A DNA stretch of 64,000 bases from CAYWPG01 sp964460035 (lineage in GTDB: Bacteria > Pseudomonadota > Gammaproteobacteria > Nitrococcales > AK92), in the NCBI GenBank assembly GCA_964460035.1, contig CAYWPG010000008.1, positions 1 to 64,000 on the forward strand, read 5' to 3'. A model generated the notes under the pieces. The model was not told the DNA's origin, made no database searches, and saw only the letters and a program-made list of their open reading frames with translations. The position numbers and the translations under genes were made by a program. Positions 26,444 through 34,788 of this stretch are shown one piece after another. The first letter of the stretch is position 1. Each line of letters opens with the position of its first letter.

Positions 26444-27736
26444 ATGAGGTTTCAACACCTCGCCGACTGGCTGGACTGGCAGCAGACACTGCATCCGCGG
26501 ACCATAGACCTGGGCCTGGAGCGTGTCCGCGAAGTCGCGCGCCGGCTCGAACTGCTCGCCCCGGAATGTCCGGTCATTACCGTTGGCGGCACTAACGGCA
26601 AAGGCTCCTGCGTCGCTTTTCTCGAAGCCATGTTGAGAGCTGCCGGCTACAAGGTCGGCAGCTACACGTCTCCTCATCTGCTGCGCTACAACGAGCGCGT
26701 TCGTATCGACGGCAGCGAAGCCGCCGATGCGGAACTGGTAGCGGCCTTTGATCGCATAGATCGCGCGCGCGGCGATATTAGTCTCAGTTATTTCGAATTC
26801 GGCACTTTGGCGGCGTTCGAGCTGTTCACGCGCGCCGGTTGCGATGTGTGGGTGCTGGAGGTCGGCTTGGGAGGGCGGCTCGATGCCGTCAACGTGATCG
26901 ATGCCGATGTCGCCATCATCAGCTCCGTGAGCCTGGACCACACCGACTGGCTTGGCAGCGATCTGGAAAGCATAGGGGCAGAGAAGGCGGGCATTTTCCG
27001 GCCCGGCCGGCCGGCGGTGTTCGGACAGACCGCCGTACCCCAGAGCGTGCTGCGCTTGGCACAGGAGCGCCAAGTGCCGCTGCAGGTGGCAGGGCGCGAT
27101 TATCGCTGGAGCGTGCAAGGCCTGGAGTGGCGTTTCCAAGGGCCGCATGGGCAGCTGGAGGGGCTGCCGGTACCAGCGCTGAGTGGGGCTCATCAGTATG
27201 CGAATGCGGCCGCCGTCATTGCGGCGCTGCAGAGCGCTGGGCGGCTGCACGTACCGCAGGCGGCCATTGCGCAGGGGTTGCGGGAGGCTCGGCTGGCCGG
27301 CCGTTTTCAGGTGCTGCCCGGGGCGGTGGAGTGGGTGCTCGATGTGGCCCATAATTCAGATAGCGCTGAACGGCTGGCGCAGGCGCTGCATGAGCGTCCC
27401 TGTAAGGGGCGTACTTTCATGGTGTTCGCGCAGATGCGGCGCAAGGAAACCGAGCCAGTGGTCGATGCGCTGGGGGGCCAGGTCGATTTCTGGCTGCCGC
27501 TGAGTTTGCCGGACGCCGATGCGCGCCCGGCGGCGGAGGTTGCCGACATCCTAAGACGGCGGTTCGGAGGCGAGCGCGTGCTGCCGGCGGTTGCGTCCAA
27601 CGAACTGCTTACGGCAATTTTCCGCCATGCAAGGCCAGGCGATCGCGTGATAGCTTGCGGGTCGTTCCGCACCGTGGAAGAAGTGCTGCGCGTGAATCCG
27701 CTGTCGGGGAGCGACGTAACTGAGCAGGAGCGGTGA
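26444..27736 (+). CDS. folC: Dihydrofolate synthase/folylpolyglutamate synthase
   Basis: Adds glutamate to dihydropteroate and to folates. The 430-residue Mur-ligase-fold protein has the ATP P-loop GGTNGKGSCV (about 47-56), the SYTSPHLLRYNERV substrate segment and a C-terminal glutamate-binding domain with LDVAHN. It sits between accD and dedD, as in E. coli and Pseudomonas. Confidence 0.96.
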   Translation: MRFQHLADWLDWQQTLHPRTIDLGLERVREVARRLELLAPECPVITVGGTNGKGSCVAFLEAMLRAAGYKVGSYTSPHLLRYNERVRIDGSEAADAELVAAFDRIDRARGDISLSYFEFGTLAAFELFTRAGCDVWVLEVGLGGRLDAVNVIDADVAIISSVSLDHTDWLGSDLESIGAEKAGIFRPGRPAVFGQTAVPQSVLRLAQERQVPLQVAGRDYRWSVQGLEWRFQGPHGQLEGLPVPALSGAHQYANAAAVIAALQSAGRLHVPQAAIAQGLREARLAGRFQVLPGAVEWVLDVAHNSDSAERLAQALHERPCKGRTFMVFAQMRRKETEPVVDALGGQVDFWLPLSLPDADARPAAEVADILRRRFGGERVLPAVASNELLTAIFRHARPGDRVIACGSFRTVEEVLRVNPLSGSDVTEQER

Positions 27737-27737
27737 G

Positions 27738-28361
27738 GTGGAGCAACGCTTGAAGCAACGACTGATCGGCGCCGTCGTTTTGGTAGCGCTGGCGGTGATC
27801 TTCATTCCCATGCTGCTTACCGGGCCGGTGGAGCGCCACGCGATGGATGTGCCCATCGAGATCCCGCCCCGACCTCAGGTGATGACCGTACCGGGCGTTC
27901 CCGAGCCCATGCCCGCCAGCGACCAGCGCCAGCGTCTGCCGACTCCGGTGTTCAGCGAGCGACAACAGCTGGGCCAAGCCCAGCCTGCGACGACTTCCTC
28001 CGGACCTGCCGCTCGCCCATCTGCCCGGGCCTCTGTCGCCAGCGAGACTACTACGACCCGATCGCAAGGCGGGCCGGCATCGACGCCGCCTGCGGCGCCC
28101 GCTGCTTCCCCCAGCCGTGCAGAGCTTGCGGCCTGGGCTGTTCAGGTGGGCAGTTTCGGCAGTCAGCTCAATGCAACCGGTTTGCGCGACAAGCTCCGGG
28201 CGGCCGGTTTCGCTGCCTACGTGGACACCGCCGAAGGGAACGGTCAGCGCTTTTATCGAGTCCGGGTAGGGCCGGTGATAGAGCGAGCGGAGGCCGAATC
28301 GCTGAAGGCGCGGCTGGAGCGCGAGCAGTCGTTACCGGCCTTGGTGGTGGCGCATCCGTAG
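27738..28361 (+). CDS. dedD: DedD-like SPOR-domain protein
   Basis: Septal inner-membrane protein that binds denuded glycan at the division site through its SPOR domain. The 207-residue product has a short cytoplasmic start, one membrane segment (about 9-28), a proline/alanine/serine-rich periplasmic linker and a C-terminal SPOR domain (about 130-207, WAVQVGSFGSQLNATGL). It starts at a GTG one base after the folC stop. Position identical to dedD in E. coli. Confidence 0.92.
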   Translation: MEQRLKQRLIGAVVLVALAVIFIPMLLTGPVERHAMDVPIEIPPRPQVMTVPGVPEPMPASDQRQRLPTPVFSERQQLGQAQPATTSSGPAARPSARASVASETTTTRSQGGPASTPPAAPAASPSRAELAAWAVQVGSFGSQLNATGLRDKLRAAGFAAYVDTAEGNGQRFYRVRVGPVIERAEAESLKARLEREQSLPALVVAHP

Positions 28362-28559
28362 ACAGCGCCAATGCTTGCGGTGCAAGCGTAAGGTGCGCCT
28401 TCTCTTACGTGTCGTGCCGGCGTGCCGACCGGGGTTCGCTCGCCGGATCGCGGCCGTCTCCCACGCCGAAACGGCCAATGCGGCTTTCCCAGGAATGACG
28501 CCTTTGTTACTATCTCCGCCCCGGCGGCCAGTCCGCTGTTTTCCGTTCGTCCCCCATCG

Positions 28560-29153
28560 ATGAATTGGGTCGATTACGCCATCCTCGCGGTCATCGCGAT
28601 TTCGGTGCTCATCAGTCTGGTGCGCGGCTTCGTCCGCGAAGTGCTCTCCATCCTGGTCTGGGTGGGAGCTATCTGGCTAGGCATACGCTTCTCGGCGCCA
28701 TGGTCGGGTGTTCTGGAGCCGTATATCGCATCGCCCGCCATTCGTGTCGGAGTGGCTTTCGTCACCATATTCGTACTGACCCTGCTGCTAGGGGCGGTGC
28801 TGAACTACTTGGCTGGACAATTGGTCGGAAAAACTGGATTGAGCGGGACCGATCGCGCCATCGGCGTGGTGTTCGGGGCCGCTCGAGGGCTGTTGTTGGT
28901 GGCCCTAGTGGTGCTCTTGCTAGGACTGACGGCAATTCCGCGCGAGTCGTGGTGGCGCGAGTCCATCATCGTGGCCCAAATCCAGCCTTGGGTTTGTCGG
29001 ATCGCGGTCGACGAATGGCTGTCCGATGTCAGGTTTTATACGCCTTTGCAGGATGCGCCCATCGCCGACGGGAGACCGGCAGCAACCTACTGGTCCGAAT
29101 TCTGCACCACTGATCCCGGCCTTCGGCCGGAGCATCGGGTAATTGGGAGATAA
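28560..29153 (+). CDS. cvpA: CvpA-family inner-membrane protein
   Basis: Small membrane protein required for colicin V export in E. coli and more generally for envelope homeostasis; molecular activity unclear. The 197-residue product has four hydrophobic segments (about 5-22, 28-46, 62-85, 101-122) and the family N-terminus MNWVDYAILAVIAISVLISL. Start 28560 is chosen because the longer in-frame version (from 28422) adds 46 residues with no family resemblance. purF follows after 9 nt. Confidence 0.94.
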   Translation: MNWVDYAILAVIAISVLISLVRGFVREVLSILVWVGAIWLGIRFSAPWSGVLEPYIASPAIRVGVAFVTIFVLTLLLGAVLNYLAGQLVGKTGLSGTDRAIGVVFGAARGLLLVALVVLLLGLTAIPRESWWRESIIVAQIQPWVCRIAVDEWLSDVRFYTPLQDAPIADGRPAATYWSEFCTTDPGLRPEHRVIGR

Positions 29154-29162
29154 ACAGGCGAT

Positions 29163-30677
29163 ATGTGCGGCATCATCGGAATGGTGGCAAAAGGCCCTGT
29201 TAACCAGGCGTTGTACGACGGCCTCACGGTACTTCAGCACCGAGGCCAGGATGCCGCCGGCATCATGACATACGATAATGGCCGCTTGCACCTGCGCAAG
29301 GACACGGGGCTGGTGCGCGATGTCTTCGAGCACCGCCACATGGTGGAGCTGCAGGGCAATATCGGCATAGGCCATGTGCGTTATCCCACATCGGGTTACG
29401 CCAGCTCCGCCGAAGCGCAGCCGTTCTATGTGAATTCCCCGTTCGGCATCAGCCTTGCCCACAACGGGAACCTGATCAACGCCGAGTCGCTAAAGCGCGA
29501 TCTTTTTCTGGAGGATTTGCGCCACATCAACACCGACTCCGACTCGGAAGTCCTGCTTAACGTATTCGCGCACGAGCTGGCACGTCAGAACAAGCTGCGT
29601 ATCAGCGAAGACGATATTTTCGAGGCGGTTGCCGGCGTGCATCGCCGTTGCCGGGGCGCGTATGCGGCAGTGGCGATGATCAACGGCTATGGCGTGGTCG
29701 GTTTTCGCGATCCGCACGGGATTCGGCCCGTCTGCTTCGGGCAACGAGAAACGCCGCAGGGGATGGAGTACCTGATCGCCTCCGAGAGCGTGGCGCTGGA
29801 CGTGCTGGGCTTTGAGCTGGTGCGAGAGCTGGAGCCCGGCGAAGCGGTCTACATCGATATGAGCGGCAAGCTCCATACGCGGCAGTGCGCGGAGAATCCG
29901 GTCTTGTCGCCGTGCATTTTCGAGTACGTCTATTTGGCGCGGCCCGACTCCATGATCGATGACATCGCTGTGTACAAGTCGCGCCTGCGCATGGGCGAGA
30001 AGCTTGCCGCCAAGATTCTGCGCGAGTGGCCCGATCACGACATCGATGTGGTCATTCCGGTTCCCGATACCAGTCGCACGGTAGCCCTGGAGCTTGCCTC
30101 GCGCCTGGGCGTGAATTACCGCGAGGGGTTCGTCAAGAACCGTTATATAGGCCGTACATTCATCATGCCGGGGCAGACCCAGCGCAAGAAATCGGTGCGT
30201 CAAAAGCTCAACCCCATCGAACTGGAGTTCAAAGGGAAGAACGTTCTGCTGGTGGACGATTCTATCGTACGCGGCACTACTTCCCAGCAGATCATTCAGA
30301 TGGCCCGGGAAGAGGGAGCGAAAAAGGTTTACTTCGCATCGGCAGCGCCCGCCGTGCGTTATCCCAATGTCTACGGTATCGATATGCCCTCGGCTCAGGA
30401 GCTGATCGCTTATAACCGCACGACCGAGGAAGTGTGCCAGGCCATAGGGGCGGATAAACTGATCTATCAGGATCTGGAGGATCTGATCGCTGCCGTGCGT
30501 CAGGGCAATAAGAAGATCGAGCGTTTCGATTGTTCCTGCTTCAACGGAGAGTACATCACCGGCGATGTCTCCGAGGAGTATTTGGAGCAGCTGGCGCGCC
30601 GCCGCTCGGACAAGGCGCAGCGGAAGCACGAGAGCAGTGCCCTGGCAGCGACCATGGAGCTGTACAATCACCCTTAG
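29163..30677 (+). CDS. purF: Amidophosphoribosyltransferase
   Basis: Commits PRPP to purine synthesis by making phosphoribosylamine with glutamine ammonia. The 504-residue product exposes the N-terminal nucleophile Cys2 (MCGIIGMV) for the glutaminase domain. The phosphoribosyltransferase domain contains VLLVDDSIVRGTTS. No propeptide, as in E. coli PurF. Last gene of the accD-folC-dedD-cvpA-purF series. Confidence 0.97.
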   Translation: MCGIIGMVAKGPVNQALYDGLTVLQHRGQDAAGIMTYDNGRLHLRKDTGLVRDVFEHRHMVELQGNIGIGHVRYPTSGYASSAEAQPFYVNSPFGISLAHNGNLINAESLKRDLFLEDLRHINTDSDSEVLLNVFAHELARQNKLRISEDDIFEAVAGVHRRCRGAYAAVAMINGYGVVGFRDPHGIRPVCFGQRETPQGMEYLIASESVALDVLGFELVRELEPGEAVYIDMSGKLHTRQCAENPVLSPCIFEYVYLARPDSMIDDIAVYKSRLRMGEKLAAKILREWPDHDIDVVIPVPDTSRTVALELASRLGVNYREGFVKNRYIGRTFIMPGQTQRKKSVRQKLNPIELEFKGKNVLLVDDSIVRGTTSQQIIQMAREEGAKKVYFASAAPAVRYPNVYGIDMPSAQELIAYNRTTEEVCQAIGADKLIYQDLEDLIAAVRQGNKKIERFDCSCFNGEYITGDVSEEYLEQLARRRSDKAQRKHESSALAATMELYNHP

Positions 30678-30720
30678 CCGGCGGCGGCGTGAGGGAGATT
30701 AGCGGTCGGGCAGCGCTTTG

Positions 30721-30743
30721 ACAGGGCTGGGTCGCCTGTTTTT
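30721..30743 (+). terminator. Weak candidate terminator after purF
   Basis: A 5-bp stem, ACAGG (30721-30725) with CCTGT (30735-30739), followed by five T residues, 44 bp after the purF stop. The stem is short, so this is tentative. Beyond it, to 30887, I see nothing recognisable. Confidence 0.35.
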
Positions 30744-30887
30744 GCGTGTAACCGATTGATTTTCTTTTGCTCCAGGGCTGGGGCGGTAGCGTGAGCAGCT
30801 GGAGTGCGGCTGTTGCGGACCGGCCACGGCCACTGCCCCGGCAATACATTTTGGCGCCGCGCCGGTGATTTTTTGCCTGCTGGCTCA

Positions 30888-30916
30888 TTGACAACCCGAA
30901 GAGCATCCCATACGGT
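30888..30916 (+). promoter_or_regulatory. Sigma-70 promoter of the metZ transcript
   Basis: A perfect -35 TTGACA (30888-30893), a 17-bp spacer and a -10-like TACGGT (30911-30916). Transcription would begin near 30922-30924, just ahead of the first helix of the SAM-II-like aptamer, the spacing expected if the riboswitch sits at the transcript's 5' end. An inverted repeat AGCATC/GATGCT (30902-30907 and 30920-30925) spans the -10 and may be an operator. Confidence 0.65.
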
Positions 30917-30925
30917 TTCGATGCT

Positions 30926-30977
30926 ACGGCGCCGATTTGATCTTCAGCTTGCGGGCGCCTTATAAATGCGGCTAAAG
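30926..30977 (+). ncRNA. SAM-II-type riboswitch upstream of metZ
   Basis: Matches the compact SAM-II pseudoknot in order and spacing. P1 is GGCGC (30928-30932) with GCGCC (30955-30959). GATTTG follows the 5' arm (30934-30939) and TTGCG (30949-30953) lies in the loop. After P1 come TATAAA (30961-30966 region) and TGCGGCTAAA (to 30976). TTGCG can pair with TGCGG for the pseudoknot, with G-U and G-C changes consistent with conserved pairing. SAM-II aptamers control methionine genes such as metA and metZ, mostly in Alphaproteobacteria and Bacteroidetes. Here metZ follows. Recognised by eye; a covariance-model search would settle it. Confidence 0.85.
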
Positions 30978-31014
30978 CGAGCGGAAACCCGCTTTGGCCC
31001 CGGCGGGTTTTTTT
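30974..31014 (+). terminator. Riboswitch expression platform: antiterminator/terminator
   Basis: Terminator: AAACCCGC (30985-30992) pairs with GCGGGTTT (31003-31010), followed by a T-run to 31014. Competing antiterminator: AAAGCG (30974-30979), which includes the last bases of the aptamer's GGCTAAA element, pairs with CGCTTT (30990-30995) and so breaks the terminator. SAM binding would hold the 3' end of the aptamer, free the terminator and stop transcription before metZ; low SAM would allow readthrough. Confidence 0.8.
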
Positions 31015-31049
31015 GTGCCCGCGTAATTCCAATGCGGTGGGAGATTCTC

Positions 31050-32252
31050 ATGGCCTCGCACGAGTTCGATGACTACGGGATTGGAACGCTGGGCGTACGT
31101 GCCGGGCAGGTGCGGACTTTGGAGCAGGAGCAGTCGGAGCCTATCTTCGCAACCTCCAGCTTCACCTTCCGCAGCGCGGCGGAAGCGGCCGCGCGCTTTG
31201 CCGGCGAATCCGAAGGCAATATTTATTCAAGATTCACGAACCCCACGGTGCGGACCTTTCAGCAGCGCCTGGCAGCGCTGGAAGGGGGCGAGGCTTGCGT
31301 CGCGTTCAGCTCGGGAATGGCGGCGGTTACCGCGGTTTTCCTGGGACTGTTGCGCAGCGGGGACCACGTGGTGGCATCCAGCGCGGTGTTCGGCACCACC
31401 ACCTCGCTGTGTAGCAATATCCTGCCACGGTTAGGCATACAGACGACCTTCGTGCCGCTGATCGATTACGATGCCTGGGAGGCGGCCATCCGTCCCCAGA
31501 CACGCCTGCTCTACTTGGAGACACCTTCCAACCCCCTTACCGAAGTAGCCGACATTGCGCGTCTGGCCGAGATTGCCCACGCCCATGGGTGTTTGCTGGT
31601 GGTCGACAACTGTTTCTGTAGCCCCGCGCTACAGCGGCCGCTTAGTCTGGGCGCCGATCTGGTGGTGCATTCCGCAACCAAGTACATCGATGGCCAGGGC
31701 CGGTGCGTTGGCGGCGCGGTGATAGGCGACAACGAGCGCGTGGGGAAGGAACTGTTCGGTTATCTGCGTACCACGGGCTCGACCATGAGTCCGTTCAACG
31801 CCTGGGTGTTTCTCAAGGGGTTGGAGACACTCAACGTGCGCATGCGCGCTCACTGCGCCAATGCCCAGGCAGTAGCCGAGTGGTTGCAGGAGCAGCCGCT
31901 GGTGCGCAAGGTCAATTACCCAGGTCTGCCATCTCATCCCCAGCACGAACTGGCGCGACGGCAGCAGAGCGGGTTCGGCGGCATAGTCTCCTTTGAGGTG
32001 GAAGGCGGACGCGAGGTGGCCTGGAAGGTGGTGGATAATCTCAAGCTGATCTCCATCACCGCTAATCTGGGTGATGCCAAGAGCATGATCACCCATCCGG
32101 CTACCACCACGCATGGCCGTATAACCCCCGAGCAGCGGGAAGCCAGCGGGATTCAGGAAGGCCTGCTACGGCTGTCCGTCGGGCTGGAGGACCCCGCCGA
32201 TTTGATCCGCGATCTTGCCGCCGCACTGGCTGCGGCAGCCAAAGTCGCGTGA
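31050..32252 (+). CDS. metZ: O-succinylhomoserine sulfhydrylase
   Basis: PLP enzyme that makes homocysteine directly from O-succinylhomoserine and sulfide. The 400-residue product has the Cys/Met-metabolism fold, with SSGMAAV for PLP phosphate and the Schiff-base lysine K211 in SATKYIDGQGR. Start 31050 (MASHEF) has GGGAG at good spacing; 30966 would begin inside the riboswitch. The leader carries a SAM-II-type riboswitch and an attenuator, so expression should fall when SAM is high. The stop overlaps the next gene by 4 nt. The purF-metZ order is as in Pseudomonas. Confidence 0.95.
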   Translation: MASHEFDDYGIGTLGVRAGQVRTLEQEQSEPIFATSSFTFRSAAEAAARFAGESEGNIYSRFTNPTVRTFQQRLAALEGGEACVAFSSGMAAVTAVFLGLLRSGDHVVASSAVFGTTTSLCSNILPRLGIQTTFVPLIDYDAWEAAIRPQTRLLYLETPSNPLTEVADIARLAEIAHAHGCLLVVDNCFCSPALQRPLSLGADLVVHSATKYIDGQGRCVGGAVIGDNERVGKELFGYLRTTGSTMSPFNAWVFLKGLETLNVRMRAHCANAQAVAEWLQEQPLVRKVNYPGLPSHPQHELARRQQSGFGGIVSFEVEGGREVAWKVVDNLKLISITANLGDAKSMITHPATTTHGRITPEQREASGIQEGLLRLSVGLEDPADLIRDLAAALAAAAKVA

Positions 32253-33457
32253 GAGAGCGCGCGCTGCTCAGGGAGATCTATGCCGCGGCCCTGGCGGCAG
32301 TGGAAGGGGCGCAACGGGTCGAGGCCGCGCTAAACGCGCGCTCCCTGACCGGCCCGGTGGCGGCGATCGCTATCGGCAAGGCGGCAAGCGCCATGCTGGC
32401 CGGCGCGGAACGGGCGCTGGGTTCGGCACTGAGGCAGGCACTGCTGATCACCAAGTACGGCCACTGTGATGAGCGCTGGGCAGGCGATGCGCGGGTGCAC
32501 GTTATCGAAGCGGCTCATCCCGTGCCGGACGCCAACAGCCTCGCTGCAGGGGCAGCTTTGCTGGAGTTCATAGAGGGAACGTCGCTACCGCTGCTGGCGC
32601 TGATCTCCGGCGGCGCTTCCAGCCTGGTCGAAGTGCCCGTGCACGGCGTGGGGCTGGACGATCTGAGACGACTGAATGCCCATCTGTTGGCAAGCGGGCT
32701 GGATATCCACCAGATCAATCGCGTGCGCCAAGCGGTTTCCCGGATCAAGGGCGGGCGCCTGGCTGCCCGTCTTGGCGGACGCGCGGTGCGGGTGCTGGCT
32801 ATCGCCGATGTCGCCGGCAATGAGCCGGCAGTAATCGGTTCGGGCTTGCTGACGCCGCCGCTGACAGGACCGCTGCCGGCATTGCCGCCCGAGCTGGTGC
32901 GTTTATTGGAGCATGCCGCGCCGGCACCCTCTCCGCAGGTGTTCGCGAACATCGATCTGGAGCTGGTCGCCCGTAACGAGGACGCCTTGGCGGCCGCCGC
33001 TGCCAAGGGTGCCCAGTTGGGGCTGAAGGTGTACAGGCATGCTCGCTTTGTGGATGGCGATGCGGTGCAGGCAGGGCAAGAGCTTGTCGATGAGCTGCGC
33101 GCTGCGGATCCGGGATTGCATCTCTGGGGCGGGGAGCCCACGCTGGAGCTGCCTCCCCAGCCCGGGCGCGGCGGCCGCCTGCAAAGCTTGGCGCTGGCAG
33201 CCGCCAAGGCGCTCAGCGGGGATGAACACATATGGCTGCTGGCCGGCGCCAGCGATGGCAGCGACGGTCCCACCGCCGATGCCGGAGCACTGGTCGATGG
33301 GGGAACCTGGCAGCGGATACTGCGCGCCGGCATCGATCCGGATGCCGCCTTGCGCCGTGCCGACGCAGGCACCGCGCTGGCCGCCGCGGGGGACCTGATT
33401 CGAACCGGTCCTACTGGTACCAATGTGATGGACTTGATGATTGCGTTGAAGCAATGA
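32249..33457 (+). CDS. Glycerate 2-kinase/MOFRL-family protein (TtuD-like)
   Basis: 402-residue member of the DUF4147 + MOFRL family that includes bacterial glycerate 2-kinases such as TtuD. Visible: IAIGKAASAMLAGAE near the N-terminus, EAAHPVPDANS, the LISGGASSLVE glycine-rich loop (about 115-125), and the C-terminal MOFRL region with LLAGASDGSDGPTADAGALVD. Substrate is inferred from family only. It overlaps metZ and the DUF455 gene by 4 nt each (ATGA junction at the latter; GTG start here), so the three are translated from one message and would share the SAM-dependent switch. No link to methionine is known to me. Confidence 0.85.
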   Translation: MRERALLREIYAAALAAVEGAQRVEAALNARSLTGPVAAIAIGKAASAMLAGAERALGSALRQALLITKYGHCDERWAGDARVHVIEAAHPVPDANSLAAGAALLEFIEGTSLPLLALISGGASSLVEVPVHGVGLDDLRRLNAHLLASGLDIHQINRVRQAVSRIKGGRLAARLGGRAVRVLAIADVAGNEPAVIGSGLLTPPLTGPLPALPPELVRLLEHAAPAPSPQVFANIDLELVARNEDALAAAAAKGAQLGLKVYRHARFVDGDAVQAGQELVDELRAADPGLHLWGGEPTLELPPQPGRGGRLQSLALAAAKALSGDEHIWLLAGASDGSDGPTADAGALVDGGTWQRILRAGIDPDAALRRADAGTALAAAGDLIRTGPTGTNVMDLMIALKQ

Positions 33458-34248
33458 AAGAACTTTATTCGGCCGCCCGCCAAGCGTTGGCGCAGACCGA
33501 CCCGGCGGAGAAAATCCGGCAGATTCGCGAACTCGCGGCGGCGTGGCGCGCCAGTGCGGTGCAGCGTGCGGAAGACTTTCCGGTGGAGACTATAGAGGTC
33601 CCGGGGCGACCCGACCGGCCGCGTTTGGTGGCGCCGCGGGAACTCGTACAGCGCAAGCTCACTACCGACGTGGGCAGGGCGGCCCTGATTCATGCGGTGG
33701 CGCATATCGAGTTCAACGCGATGAACCTGGCACTGGATGCGGTTTACCGCTTTCGCGGTTTGCCGACGGAGTACTACGGCGACTGGTTGAGCGTGGCGGA
33801 GGACGAAGCGCGTCACTTCCAAATGCTGACGGGCAGGTTGGCGGCCATGGGGTATGCTTATGGCGACTTCCCTGCGCACAACGGCTTGTGGGAGATGGCT
33901 GTGGAGACGGCCCACGATCACATGGTGCGCATGGCTTTGGTGCCGCGGGTGCTGGAGGCGCGCGGCCTGGATGTCACCCCAGGTATGCTGGAGCGTCTGC
34001 GCGGGGTCGGCGATGCCGAGACAGTGGCCATTTTGGAAGTCATACTCCGCGAGGAGATCGGTCACGTCGCCATCGGCTCGCGCTGGTTCAAGTACGCCTG
34101 CGCGCAGCGCGGACTGGAGCCCGAGTCGACGTTCCGCGATCTGCTCAGACAGTACCTGCGCGGCCGAGTAATTGGCCCTTTCAATGAAGAGGCGCGGCTG
34201 CAGGCAGGATTCAGCCGCGAGGAGCTGGCGGCGCTGGAGAGGCTGTAA
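33454..34248 (+). CDS. Ferritin-like DUF455 protein
   Basis: 264-residue helical protein of the DUF455 family, a ferritin-like di-iron fold distantly related to MiaE-type enzymes. Candidate metal ligands are E86 in HIEFN, E118 and H121 in EDEARH, and E201 and H204 in EEIGH, the paired E/ExxH pattern of di-iron carboxylate proteins. Enzymatic function unknown. The ATG overlaps the preceding stop (ATGA). It is not EpmC, which would have a different fold, so the nearby EF-P genes do not explain it. yajQ follows after 47 bp. Confidence 0.82.
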   Translation: MKELYSAARQALAQTDPAEKIRQIRELAAAWRASAVQRAEDFPVETIEVPGRPDRPRLVAPRELVQRKLTTDVGRAALIHAVAHIEFNAMNLALDAVYRFRGLPTEYYGDWLSVAEDEARHFQMLTGRLAAMGYAYGDFPAHNGLWEMAVETAHDHMVRMALVPRVLEARGLDVTPGMLERLRGVGDAETVAILEVILREEIGHVAIGSRWFKYACAQRGLEPESTFRDLLRQYLRGRVIGPFNEEARLQAGFSREELAALERL

Positions 34249-34295
34249 TCCACTGCGCAGCCTCGGCGTTAGAACTGATTGTGTGGGAGCTGCAC

Positions 34296-34778
34296 ATGCC
34301 TTCGTTTGACGTAGTATCGGAGCTGGATATGCATGAGGTCACCAACGCGGTCGATCAGGCCCAGCGGGAGGTGGCCAATCGCTTCGACTTCAAGGGCGTC
34401 AAGGCCGAGTTCCAACAGGAAGAGAATGTCGTGACGCTGGTGAGCGAGTCGGAGTTCCAGCTCCAGCAAATGCTGGACATTCTCTACGGCAAGTTGACCA
34501 GGCGCGGGGTGGACATAAGCTGCGTGGAGCTGGGCAAGGTCGAGCAGGCAGGTAAGGAAGCGCGGCAGAGAGTCACCCTGCGGCAAGGCATAGACAATGA
34601 GCTGGCGCGCAAGATCGTCAAGTTGATCAAAGACCAGAAGATGAAGGTACAGGCGGCCATTCAGGGAGAGAAAGTGCGCGTCACCGGCAAAAAGCGCGAC
34701 GACTTGCAGCAGGTTATCGCCATGCTGCGCGAGCAGAAGTTGGGAATGCCGCTGCAGTTCAATAACTTCCGCGACTGA
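34296..34778 (+). CDS. yajQ: YajQ-family nucleotide-binding protein
   Basis: 160-residue DUF520 protein with two ferredoxin-like halves. Family members bind nucleic acid or nucleotides, and the Xanthomonas relative binds c-di-GMP. Conserved start MPSFDVVSELDMHEV and ending LGMPLQFNNFRD are present. Start 34296 is chosen over 34281. With FimX in the window a c-di-GMP connection is possible but not shown. arfB follows after 10 nt. Confidence 0.93.
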   Translation: MPSFDVVSELDMHEVTNAVDQAQREVANRFDFKGVKAEFQQEENVVTLVSESEFQLQQMLDILYGKLTRRGVDISCVELGKVEQAGKEARQRVTLRQGIDNELARKIVKLIKDQKMKVQAAIQGEKVRVTGKKRDDLQQVIAMLREQKLGMPLQFNNFRD

Positions 34779-34788
34779 GCGCCAAGCG

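Noticed and set aside
26084..27352. 422-codon leftward frame opposite accD/folC
   Set aside because: Spans two well-conserved genes on the other strand; shadow.
29490..30671. 393-codon leftward frame opposite purF
   Set aside because: purF is certain, and the opposite product has no family features.
33454..34248. EpmC (EF-P hydroxylase) as identity of the DUF455 gene
   Set aside because: The sequence shows the E...ExxH pattern of ferritin-like DUF455, not the YfcM-type sequence.
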